Shown here: piece by piece, positions 1 through 11,200 of the stretch
Layout: each line of letters starts with the position of its first letter
Position numbering within the stretch: position 1 is the stretch's first letter
Assembly (NCBI RefSeq): GCF_033473495.1
Contig: NC_088943.1
Coordinates: forward strand, 2,026,001 to 2,090,000
Length of the DNA: 64,000 bases
Source: Cercospora beticola
Lineage: Eukaryota; Ascomycota; Dothideomycetes; Mycosphaerellales; Mycosphaerellaceae
Reading direction: 5' to 3'
The notes under the pieces: model-generated
The model's database searches: none
Seen by the model: the letters and a program-made list of their open reading frames with translations, nothing else
What the model was told of the DNA's origin: nothing
Position numbers and translations under genes: made by a program

Positions 1-1535
1 TGCACGGCATCGACGACCTGCCGACACCACCGGCGGCGCCGGCGAGAGTTCGTTGAGGAACAGCTCGATTCCAGCTGCCTCTGGGGAGCTACCTCCGCGG
101 GCTCTGTATAGTCTTCTCATCATGTCCAGCCAGTTGGGCCGCAAGTGGCAAGTTGCGTTAACCTTTGACTTGGCAACCACCCGGCTCGCGACGACGGGTG
201 CGAGTCTCGTGACGGCATGTGCATGAGATACACTATTGCCTGCGCGCATGATAAGCAGCAACTCTGTGATCACAGCCACAAGCAGTGCAGAGGCAATACT
301 CTACAGTGCTATAATAGAGCATCCCGAAGAGGTCTGGCAGTGCGCCGCCGATGTCTTACCATCTCAGACGTGCGCGTGAAAGCTTCCCGTCCGTGCGGCA
401 CAATCGAAGTGAATGGTCCGCCGGCTCTCGCGCATGCGTCCGCCAACGCCTTGGTTTGTAGCGTGCCGGACAGGATGGCTGGCGATGCGATGAAGAAGCT
501 CGTCCTTGTCTCGCCGGTGACAGCGCTGCTCTCACGCTCCGGCAGGCACTCTTGGGTCATGCTACGGACGACAATGGTACAGAGGGAGACGGTGAAGTGC
601 AGCAGAGTCATGGATTCTGGGGTTAATCTCGATAATCCCTGCTCATCAATCAAGGTTATCGTTCGATGGAGTGACAGCCGAGATTGCAAGCTTCACCACA
701 TCCCGTCGCCACCGCTGCCGTCTGCAACAGATTGATGGTGGGCGTGCGAAGAGCGCTCGTGGAGAGTGCACGACGAGCAAAATGCCCATGGCCGCTGCGA
801 AACCGTCGCGGCGAGGCGTCGTTCTGGAAGATATTGCATCTTCGACGGGCGAGTCTTGTGGCACAGCCGGCAGCACGCTAAGAATAACGACGTTGCGGCA
901 TGTGAATGGCCGGCTGCACTCCGCGCACATCTGGTGCTTCGCGCTGCACCGCGCTATCACCATCCATGTCTCGCTGGCGCCTGCTACTGCGACCGCTGCA
1001 GACTGCACTGCTGCTTTTTTGCTGCTGCTGGGGCCCCGAACTTCCCAATCCAAGCAAGCTCCGCGCACTGAGAATCTTAGCTTTTGGCAGAAGAGCTCGG
1101 GGCAGGCACTGCATCGTCCTCGTCCCTGCACTCTGAAACACCTTCAACCTTGCCCTGTTCCTCTCCCCTTCTCGACTCTGCTCTGCTGCTTACCCTCCAC
1201 CACCCTTCAACGCCGTCGTTCCCTTGACCTCCACCCTGCACCATCGCACCGAACTGCAGGTCCCATCCTTCCACGACCCAGCGCATTGGGACTCCGCCAT
1301 CTCCTGTTCCTGAACTGCGCGCGTGTATTTGAGACGATTCTCCGTGCTCCGCTCACACAGCAGTCTGCCACCCAGGAAATCTTCTCGTGGGAAATTCCCT
1401 GCTCGGATCGTTCAACTCCAACATCCGATCAACATCACCTCTCCTGATTACACCACGCTGCCGACGCCGACCTCACCAGGCGCGCCATACATAATCCTCA
1501 CCCAGAAATCGCGCCGCTGATCGACCTCCCTCACA
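1..1535. other. Intergenic / upstream region of the first gene
   Basis: No convincing gene is visible. Open frames here, including one of 258 codons at 671-1447, have low-complexity, Arg/Ser/Pro-rich translations and overlap one another on both strands, as expected of GC-rich non-coding DNA. From about 1140 onward the + strand is pyrimidine-rich, as is common just upstream of filamentous fungal start sites, so this part is probably the promoter and 5' leader of the gene starting at 1536. Confidence 0.5.
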
Positions 1536-2135
1536 ATGCCTTCCTCTACCACCTTTGGAGCGACTTTTGTCCCCACCGACGACCACCAACGAGCTACACC
1601 ACTGCTCAACGAGCCCTTAACCGACTCGCCTGCCATGACACCCGTACCCTCTCACGATTCGCTCGCACAACAGTACAGCCAAAATGTGCCCGTCCAGTCG
1701 CCGTTCTACACGCACCCACCTGCCTCACACGAAGTAATTCCCTCAGAGAAGAAGACACATCTCAATGTCTATGAGAAGGACCTTGAAGCCGGCAACGACA
1801 CGCCTCTCACCCCTTCCACAGACGAGGAACACCCCTTTTCGAAGCGCATTGGAGTGGAGCAGAATACAGAGGATACCATGTGGCCCAGCAAGCAAACGCT
1901 GAAGCAGAAATACATGGCAGAGAAGCAGCAGCGGAGACAACAGAAGGGCATCAAGGTACTCGTCCCTGTACGAGAGAGATGGGCTGCATTGAGCAAGCGT
2001 AACAAGTTGATCGCGAAGCTCCTGCTGGGCTTGTTCATCATCGGCGTAGCAGTGGGGTTGGGCGTGGGAATCAGCAAAGCAGTACAAGGATCGTACTATG
2101 TTAAGGATGGTGCAAGCAAGCCCATCGACCGATGA
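1536..2135 (+). CDS. Small single-pass membrane protein, unknown function
   Basis: I do not recognise a family. The 199-residue product has a long polar, Pro/Ser/Thr-rich N-terminal part, a basic stretch around residues 125-160 (KQKYMAEKQQRRQQKG), then one strong hydrophobic segment near residues 165-185 (LLLGLFIIGVAVGLGVGI) and a short polar tail. This suggests a single-pass protein with a long cytosolic N-terminus and short C-terminal tail; the topology is inferred from the basic residues before the helix. The start ATG at 1536 follows a pyrimidine-rich leader and is the first ATG of the frame. A good intron candidate begins 4 bases after the stop (see separate entry). Convergent with the GTPase gene downstream. 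Many Dothideomycete genomes carry such lineage-restricted proteins. Confidence 0.7.
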   Translation: MPSSTTFGATFVPTDDHQRATPLLNEPLTDSPAMTPVPSHDSLAQQYSQNVPVQSPFYTHPPASHEVIPSEKKTHLNVYEKDLEAGNDTPLTPSTDEEHPFSKRIGVEQNTEDTMWPSKQTLKQKYMAEKQQRRQQKGIKVLVPVRERWAALSKRNKLIAKLLLGLFIIGVAVGLGVGISKAVQGSYYVKDGASKPIDR

Positions 2136-2138
2136 CGG

Positions 2139-2190
2139 GTGAGTTCAGCGTTCCACGAACGATGGTATGCAATTGACTGAGACAACGCAG
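2139..2190 (+). other. Probable 3'-UTR intron
   Basis: A GTGAGT donor at 2139 and a CAACGCAG acceptor ending at 2190 bound 52 bp with a TTGACTGAG branch-like motif in between, the same size class as other introns here. It begins only 3 nt after the TGA stop (2133-2135), so it would lie in the 3' untranslated region. Not confirmed by any transcript. Confidence 0.45.
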
Positions 2191-3393
2191 CTCTCATGAA
2201 CAACACACGACGATGAAGTCAGCGACTATACTTTTGAACATAACCCCCTGCATCTATCTGTATGAATTCATTGGCGAGGAGTTCCGGCGTAGCGACAACA
2301 CGATGGACTGGTAGCGAACGACTACGCATGTCAAGGAACGGCGCAAGACCACATATTGTAGAAGCGGCATTTTTATTTTGTACGGACCCGGGGCATTTCT
2401 CTTTTAGTGCTGGAAAGAAGACGAAGATGGATACACTGCAAGTCGATTTTCCCACCGACTTTGCGATACAATGACCTGCACAAACAAACGTTTCTCACGC
2501 TCCCGGGAAGGTCGAGTGTGATTAACACGGCCGAGATAGAGACTGCGAAATTCAAACGAATGGATTGGTTTCTGAAGCCGCTTTTCTTGCGTGGATTCCT
2601 TTTCTTTGCTGCGTGTGCATGCCGGGATGTGAAGGAGAGGCGGAAATGTCATTGTTCCGACGAGCCGTTTCTTTCCCCTTAACGGGCGGTAACTCAAACA
2701 TGACAAGGGAATTGGATGACTGACTCTTGGACAGGTGCCAGCGGAGCTGCGCTCCGTGCTGATGTCAACCCTTCTGATAAGGTCACGCTCATGGGACTTT
2801 TCGCAGGAGATCTTTATTGATGCCGCACGTTCATTCTGCGTCTGCTCGGGACGTGAAGCTGAAGCGCTGCAGTATTTGCATAATTAGAGACGGGTTTCCC
2901 ATCGTATCACGAGTTGACCGAATGAGAGGAAATGCTGGATTCAGATGTGGGAAAGGAGATTGTTCCTGGCCTTATGAAGTTGGAATGAATACTCTGATCT
3001 CTCCGTGTATTCGAATTCCAGACCCATCAGACGCGGGTTAGGGTTACTTTGCGGAGGACTGGAAAGTTAGCAGTAGTGAGTGTTTGGAGTGGTCGCGAGA
3101 TGGTAGAAATGGAAGGAGAATTGGGGAAATTTGGTCAACTTTTCGATGTCGTTATGTTCGTGTGTCTCGTCTCATGACACATGCTATCTGTCTTCGGCCT
3201 CAGTCGTTGCTGTGAGCTCAGACTTGCTTGCGCTGAGTTACGCGCTTCGAAATGCTTACTTTGCATGTGTAGGCTGAGTCTCATCTCAGCATCATGTCTC
3301 GCTGCGTTGAAATCGGTGCAATCTGCATTCTATGCACTCAAGTGCAACCGTGTCCGTTGCGGCTGCTTCTTCACCGTGATCGTTGATCTTCGT
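2191..3393. other. Intergenic region between convergent genes
   Basis: No supported gene. Short open frames on both strands (for example 2404-2706 and 3181-3552) have no recognisable features. It should contain the 3' ends of the two converging genes. Confidence 0.5.
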
Positions 3394-6300
3394 TTAGTCT
3401 TTCGGCTCATGGGCATACTGCTGCTCCCAAGAGTAACACTCCTTGAGCAACTTCTCGATGTCGCTCTCTCGCCTCACCAATGCCGTCTTGCCCGCTTCGC
3501 CACTCTCGTAAGCGGGAAGATCTGCGAGAACTTCCTCAACAGTATCCTCTAGAAGCTCAGGAGTGACCATCTCGACATCGTTCTTCTCCAAGTCCGGAAC
3601 GGTGTAGAAAGTATCGAACGCCTCCAAAACACCATCGTACACATCGCTGCACGCAATGTGGAAGCTTGTTGACGAACTTATTGCCTTCGTCTTCGAGGTC
3701 TTTCTGGATCGCTTCGACGACTTCGCGATAGACGGATTCTTTGCCTGTCCCTAGCTTCCGACGAAGGACGTTCTGTTGCTTCTTGTAGACTTGAGCCGCT
3801 GGCGTGTCACCTTTGACTTTCTTCATCCGACCGCGAGCACCGGGGACCATGGTGTCTGGCAACTTCTTGTAGTTCTTCTTGTCAAATGTATTAGCCTTCT
3901 CGTATGCCTTTCTCATTGACCGACCCGACGTAGGTGTCGTCTTTGGCGCCCGCTGCTCCACCGACGAGTGCTCTGTCCTTGATCTTGTCGACTTTGTCGC
4001 CAAAGCGTTGGAAAAGGAGTTCTAAGCGCTCGCGAAACTCAAGCTTGCGCTGCTTCAATTCTCGGTAGAAAACCCTTGCCGTGGGGATCTCGTGGAGTTG
4101 CAACTCAGTCAGTTTAGCCTCGAGAAGGCCAAAGAGGTAACTAGTGGGTCATGTCCTCTGGGCCCGCCTCGCTAAAGCGGCTGACCAGGTTTGCTCCCAT
4201 ATTATCTTTGGCTTCCCGAATCGTAAGCATAAGTCGAATGAAGCGGTCCGCAGCACCATTTTGGCCTACATCGCCGGCCATCAAGTCTTGAATCTCCAAA
4301 TTCCACTTGCGGTCACGATGCTCCCCATACTTCCGGCACAGTACATTGAAGGTCGGAGATCGAGCAGCCTTCGTCCAACAGCCAACCAGCGCATTTGCCA
4401 CCTTGGGCCAAGTTTTGTCGGCTGCATGTGCGAACGGCTCGGATATGTTCGTGAGAATCCAGCTGGCGACTTCGTCCTTTGCACCTTGCACAATGCCCTC
4501 CTGGAACGTGGCAAGAATGTTCTCCAATGAGTTCTTGAACTCATGGTACCGCTCAATGGGAGTCTTGTTCAGTACGTGCTTGATGATGGTAAGCTGGCGA
4601 GGTAGGTCTGTGCAACAGAGTCGACGAAGCTGTTCCATGCGCTTGCTTGCGACAGATCGATAGAGCAAACGAAAGAGCTTTGGAACTCCAGTTGCTTCGT
4701 AGTCCAGCTTGCTCCACTCGCCTCTGAGATGCCTGCCGTACTCTTTGGCGGAGATGAAAGCTATTTGGAGGTCGCCTGCTCCAGAGCTGGTACGCGCCAG
4801 TTTGTCGTACTGCGCAGATATCTCTTTTTCCAGCTTTCGGTTCCTAATCTCGACTTTGAGTTGATGGAATCTCGCCTCGGCCGCGGGTAACTCGATGGCT
4901 TTGAGGTGCTCAATTCGCTCAGAGACGGCGCTCTCTTGCGCGTGATCCCTCTCGACCTTGAGAGCTTCCTTTTCGGGCTGCTGCGTCTCTAATATCAGCG
5001 TTCAAGCCCCGCACAGCGGCCTCTGCTGCGTCCAGCTCCTCGCGCACCTCTTCCGACAGAGCATCCTTCTCTCTCTGGTTCAGGTCGTTCTTGTCGTCGA
5101 TCTTTGTCACAACAAACATGGTCGGCTTCTTTGATCGAATGGCTTCGCGGATGTATCCATCAATCTCCTTGGTGATCGGTCTTCCCGCTGGCGCCATAAT
5201 GATGTAGCGATCAGCGCTCTCGACGTATCTCTCGATCATTTCTGCCATCACGAGGTCAGGATCATTCCGTCCTGGCACATCAGCAAAGATGAGTCCCTCG
5301 GAGCCCATATCGTTGTCGAAATGGAGCTGGGCCTTCTTCAAATGGCACGAACGCTGCCAGCAACTGGAATTGAGATCATCCTTCGAACTCGGAGGACAGT
5401 AGTTTTCGAGCATCTTGATGACCTCTTGCGTGCTGTTGGCGGGGTATGAGTTGCTAGTGTCAGAGATGCCGTGGTCTCTACGCAAAGTCATGATTCGATC
5501 AAGTAAGAGGTTGACAATGGCGTCAAGATCGGTATGATCGCTTTGCTGCGCGAGGAGCCATTCCGTCAGGGTCTTGTAGTTGCTGAAGTGAGGGTGATTC
5601 TCTTCGTGCAGCAATGGGAGCAGGTGGCACAATGCCGCATCGCATTCGTACTGGCGCTCCGCGGCGCTGGTGTCGCCAGAATCTTGATCTTCGTCTTCGT
5701 CGGCGGACCCATTGCCTTGGTCAGGGGACACATCCTGGACTTTGTCGCCATTGAGATACGCGTAGATGGCCAAACAGGATGTCGTGACGGGATCTCTGAA
5801 CTCGTTCCTCGTCTTCCACACGATGGTAACTTCGAAGGCAGTGGTTTGTGCCATCCTCCGCCCATGACCTTCGATGGGAAAATGTGTGCCACGGCCGGTG
5901 TCCGACTGTAGACTTATTAGCTCGGCTGCCAATACGACATTATTGCACATACCTTGATCGCAATTCCGTCCCGCCCCACCAACGCCTCGTATGCTTCGGA
6001 CTTGCCAATCCCCATATCCCCGAGGAGAGCTACAATCTCATTCTCCTTGAGGTGGGCAAGTTGCTTCACCAATCTGGCCAATCTCCCAATATAAGCTCTG
6101 ACAATGTCATCCACATATCCTGCGTTTTTCAGCTTCTCATGGGCCAGAGCAACTTGAGTAACGATCTTCTCAATAGCAATCTCGATGTTTCGAAAGCTAG
6201 GGTGAAATGCAGGATGATGCGGTTTATTCTGTGGCCAGCACGGATCATGAGCAGGAATCGCTGCATTGATCATGACTGTTGGGACTGCTCCCTCCGAAGC

Positions 6301-7374
6301 GGCCGAAAGAAGTTGGGCCTGGAAATCCTGGGGGAAAGCATTGGCAGAGACCTGTGGACCGAGAGCGACTCGCGGTGCAGAGGGAGCAAACTTCGGCTTC
6401 GCATCCTCCGCGAACTGCTCAGTCTTTGACTCAGCCGGAGCGAGTCGAAGGGTTGTGCCAGAAGTCGCACTTGCTTGAGTGCTCACAGGTTCCGATTTGA
6501 GGCGCTTGGAAGCTGTTCTCGAGTTAGTACATTTCAGCTGTATCGTTTTGATTTGCGCCAAATGCTCACCGCTCTCTGGGTCTAGCGAATCGGATCTCTC
6601 GTGCTTCGTGCCTTGGGGCACAAAAAGAGTAGGCGGGCTCGCTTCGCGCGCGAATGCTGCTAGAGCCGATGAATGCAGAGCATTCGAGACCTGGGTTTGC
6701 TCATGTAGCAATGGTGCCGGCATTTGAACATCAGTAGCGCTCTGGAACGCATTGTTTGCCATTGGGGTGGAGAATTGCGGGCCCGTTGGCAATCCATGAA
6801 GTACAGGAGCAGCCTGCTCTTGAACTGCCGGCGCCATTGGCGGAGGATCAGCCATGATGGCAACGGGAGCGTAAGCCGTCGTCAATCCAGCTGTTGTAGA
6901 GCCGGCAGTGCCAGTAAACGTGCCTTGAACAGGCCCGCCTTGCGCCATCGGCTGTTGATCTCCAGACGTTGGCGGCGGAGCAGGAGCAGCTCCAACACTA
7001 CCAGCACTGTTGTTGTTCGTCTGCTCAGTGGTCATGACAGGCGGCATCGTCTCCTGACCACCAGCAGACATTTGTGCCGCAGGTGGATTGCTGATGGCCG
7101 TGACTGACGGCGAAGACTGCTGCTCGTCAAGGGGCAACGGCAGCTTCTCTGCCATCTCTTGCGAAGCCGCGCGAATCTGAGCGGCGAGACTGGTACCGGA
7201 GAGGTGCGCTAAAAACGGAGATGGTGCAGAAGCAAAAGACAGCGCGGAGGCGGAAGATGTAGCCAAAGTGCAGAATTTTGTGAGATGCGAAGGATGTTGT
7301 GAGAATGGTCGCCAAGAGCGACGCGCGATGTGGTGCGAGGCGGTGTGATGTAGAAGAAAGGAGGTGTTAGTCAA
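3394..7374 (-). pseudogene. Dynamin-type large GTPase (SLIP-GC-like), apparently frameshifted
   Basis: The 5' part (7374 to about 5000) codes for a Pro/Gln/Ala-rich, probably disordered N-terminus followed by a GTPase core: P-loop GDMGIGKS near 6010, G3 motif DVPGRNDPD near 5270 and G4 motif TKID near 5105. Such large GTPases, related to nuclear GTPase SLIP-GC, are common in fungi. Two introns are clear: 6513-6569 (GTGAGC donor, TACTAAC branch, ACAG end; 57 bp and open, so invisible to frame analysis) and 5906-5952 (GTATGT, TACAG; 47 bp). Downstream the helical, coiled-coil-like C-terminal part continues to KD-stop at 3394, but the reading frame must change near 4990, 4146, 3922 and 3660, each time by one surplus base. 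A 67-bp intron could explain the first; no convincing intron explains the last two. The start is uncertain: ATG at 7374, or ATG at 7155 (MAEKLPL), which omits a leader unlike the rest. It may be a decaying gene, or the assembly may have small errors here. Confidence 0.65.
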
Positions 7375-8219
7375 GAAGGTAACCAGGTAGGCAAGCGATG
7401 TGGAAAGAAAGATGTGTGAGAAGTTTGGACGTGGAGGGGGAGGTGGAAGTCAAGGTGTTGGTGGTAGGTTGTGTGAATGATCACAAGCAGGAAAAGTGGG
7501 TCCAGCGGCCAGGCGACAGCGTTGAAGTGAGCGAAGTGAGATGGAGGAATAGATGCGAAAGCATGTGAGAGTTGAGGTCGCAGCGAGCAAACGCGATAAG
7601 TTCCAAGCGAAGGTTGCAATCGCTTCATTGCGGCATGGCAGCACAATTTTGTCCGAGGGCTAGAGACAGAAGCACAGATCTTCCGCTGCATTCAGAGAAA
7701 GCTGTACCTGCGGTCATGTCTCAGGACAGTGTCGAAGACGCATTTCCTGGCCGTGGCCAGCCTTGCGAGCTAGGAGGGCTCTATTCTGCCAGAGCAAGGC
7801 GTGGAATCTGACGAAAATCGACGCGATGCACGAAGCTTGCCGTCGAAGCATCGTTCGACGATCTCCCATGCAGGGGGCCTTCCAATGGAAAGCGAAGCGA
7901 AATTGACGAAGCAACCCGCGTCCTCTGCGACAGCACATCTCGAGCACTCCTCCACTGTCTCTGCCCTGTGCAGTGTTGCTGAGGCAATCCGTGTCGAGAA
8001 GCAAAGCAGCAGTGGAAGCAAGTGGGACGAGAGAGAGGGTTGGAGAGAGCATAAACTGAAGATGTTTCCGGGGTTCCGAGTTTGCTGTATGCAAGTGAGG
8101 TGTAACGATGCCTTGCCGCTCGATTCACAGCTCGGGAGGGAGAACCTTTCGACACAAAATCGAAATCTGAGAGAAGAATGATGAGCCAAAAGAACAAATT
8201 GACCACACTACGGACCTAC
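7375..8219. other. Intergenic region between GTPase start and IRE1 end
   Basis: Both neighbours are on the minus strand, so this holds the GTPase promoter and the IRE1 3' end. Overlapping short open frames on both strands between 7570 and 8200 show no recognisable protein features. Nothing else is seen. Confidence 0.5.
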
Positions 8220-11200
8220 TCAATCACTTCCCAGCCCAAAGTACTTCTTGAACCGATCACTATCATGCAGTCCAGCTTCCTGAATGACCTCGTGACAAGC
8301 CATGAGAAGTCGCGGAAATCGATTGCACCAGTAACTCAAATATCCGCCATCCAAGGGACCTATGCGCTTCTTGACATCCTCTGGCATGTCCTCATAGTGG
8401 TTCTTCTTGTTCCGCAGTGCACGAAGGAGATCCAAGAATCGACTGCCGGTGTATTTGCGTTGCTTGCCCAGCGTCTGCACGAAGAAGCCGTCGAGCTTTG
8501 CCAAGAAGTCCATCTGCCTGCCAATGACTTCCTCAGCCTTGCTCTCCAGCAAGCGCAGGTTGTAGGAATCCCCAGCGTAGTTGTCTTCCCATGTTCCCCG
8601 CTCTTCACGTTCGAAGTGATCAGAGCAGTCGCACAAGAACGCCAGCCTTCGCTCAGGTGACCAAAAGTAAGGATGGTTCAAGACTTCTTGAGCAGATGGT
8701 CGCTTCTCGGGTTGGGGTGACAACATGCTCGTGATCAATTGGAATGGCTCGTAAGCGTCCGACCAGCGTTCCAAAGGCTCCATGTTCTTTTTGTCACACT
8801 TAATATTCTTCTCACGCAGACCTTGCCAACCCGTCTCGTCCTCGTAAGGATGCACGCCGTCAGTCAGGACCCAGAAGAAGAGGCAACCAAGGGAAAAGAT
8901 GTCGGCGGCACGCTTCACACTGCTGACACCAGGAACATTCGCACTTGGGTTGGCACTATCACTGCCAGACGCTCCTCTGCTGTGTGTGCTGTCCGTCTTC
9001 TCGCCAGGCTGTGTGATGAGCTCTGGAGCCTTCCAGCCTGATGTTCCGACGTTGCCCGTAGGATCAATGAGCGTGCTCATGTTTTCTGGCAAGTTCTTAC
9101 CAAGACCAAAATCTGAGATAACCAAGCGAGTTGTACCCGGTGGCTGAGTCTTCTTCGGGTACGCAACGAGAATGTTCTGGGGCTTGATGTCGCGATGTAT
9201 GATGCGGAGCTTGTGTAGATGATGCAGGCCAGCTGCGAGCTGTTGCAGTGTCCTGTTCATGTCTTGCTGAATCGCGAGCTTGAGCTTCCGCCGTTCTGCT
9301 CGCAACTCTTCTGTCTTGGCTTTCTCTGGCTCCCACACATCGAATAAGCTTGCCTGGCATAATTCAACAGCAATATATAGGAAATGGTCGTCTCTTTGCC
9401 GGCAAAAGTAACGCACCACGTTGGGATGATCGTCACTCTGCTGCAGGAAGTTGACTTCAGACGCAGCGAGCTCGTAGTACTGAGACAGCATGCGCTTGAC
9501 GGCGACATCGCGGTTCTCCCAAGAACCTTGATAGACGATGGTACCTCCACTGCCTCGGCCAATCTCCTTGTCGGTGTAAATGGTCAGGTTGTTGATACTC
9601 ATCGGGCCTGACATGTCTGCACTTTCAGACTTGGCAACGCTAACGATCTTGACAGCTGCAGGACTCTGCAAAGGCGAGTCCGTTCTCTTGGCTTCTCGAG
9701 CTGCCTCTCGGGCTTGTTCTTTCTCCTTTTGTTTGCGGCCACCTCGTCTGCCACGTGTGGCCTTCTTCTTCTGAGGCTTGGTCTCGCCTTCTTTTTCCTC
9801 ACTCTCCTTGCCCTCCTCATCAGCGTCTGCTTCGTTCGATTCTGCCCTCTCGAGCGTCTCCGGTTTCTCGGTAGGCAAGTCAAAGTGCACCTTGGCAGTC
9901 ACTGGTTCCTTTTCGGCATTCGGTGGCTGAGCGAAAGCCATTTCTTCTGCAGGCTCGTTCTCACGTATGGCTGGTTGCTCCTCAGGTGGCACAGTGAGAG
10001 CGTCGGCGACCGGCATCTGCATGGTCGGCTTCTGTGGGAGTAACAATGTTCGGGTCTCTGGCCATTTGTACAGAGCAACACCGCCAGTCGTGCAGATGGC
10101 AATAACGAAGCCAAGCACTAGGCCAGTGAGCAAGGTCAGATCGAACGAGCTCTTCTTGGGCGACGACAACGGCGTGTCCATTGCTCCCGGCGAGGCTGCT
10201 CTGGATTCGACTGCTGGTGCAGCATCAATCAATGGCACCTGGTTTCCGTCGAGCAGCTGTCCACCCGAGTATCCTTCCTGCGGGAGGTTGTACACGCCGG
10301 CGAAATCTTCTTTCCTCCAGCGTCCCTCGTATTCAATGCTGGGTACCACGGGTGCTCGGTATGTGACAGATGGGTACTGCTTTTCGGAAAGGGCGAACCA
10401 ACTGCCAGAACGAGTGCGGTTGACATAGACCGGATCGTAATCCTCTTCGTCCTCCAGTCCGGCAAACGCGTTGGCAGCCGGCGGTATTGGCTGTGGTAGC
10501 ACAGCTAGTGAAGCATCGCCCGAGGGATCTGATTTCGGTCGGATGATGTCGAAAACTCTGACCACTGGTGAAGCGAAGACCTGAGTAAAGTCCGGCTTTC
10601 TGTATGGATTGGCAGAGCTCGTGTCGATGCCGTTGATGCGTCCATTCCACGAGGAGTAGACATATTTCTCGTCCATCGTCTTGTCGTACGTGTTGCGTAG
10701 GTCGTTATCACGGGTGTTGCCTGTCCACTCGAAGTATTTGATAGTTTCGACAGGCTCTCCCGTGGCTCTATTCTGGATGCCAATCGTGTACTCGGTGCGT
10801 CCAAGCACAATGGTTCCCTGTGTCTCACACTCGCTATCACCAAGGACGTCGTCCAGTGGGCTAACTCTGCGGCAACTCTGATCCTTGTTCACGAATGAGC
10901 CTCCCGGTTGAAAGGTCTTGAGCACGTTGCCGGTTCGTGCGTCGATGTGGTATAGGGTATTCTTCTTCTCGGCAGTATATGTGACGCCGAGATGTCCCGT
11001 CTCCTCGAAGGGCGCGGCTTCAGAAAGCTCCTTCACGGTATACGGAAGCCTCTGCAGCCCGTAATGCGGTTGCAGAACATACAGAGCGCCATCCTGGCTC
11101 GGCTCAATGACGAATCGAGGTTCGACGACCTCTTGTCCAAGAGCGTTGTACGTCTTGTTGTGAGGGTGCCTGATGACTTGCACCATCTCTCCGTCAGCTT

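Noticed and set aside
671..1447. 258-codon open frame (+)
   Set aside because: Low-complexity Ser/Arg/Pro/His-rich translation, overlapped by several equally long frames on both strands, no domain signs; probably leader DNA.
3028..3042. GGGTTAGGGTT telomere-like motif
   Set aside because: A single short occurrence inside gene space; no array.
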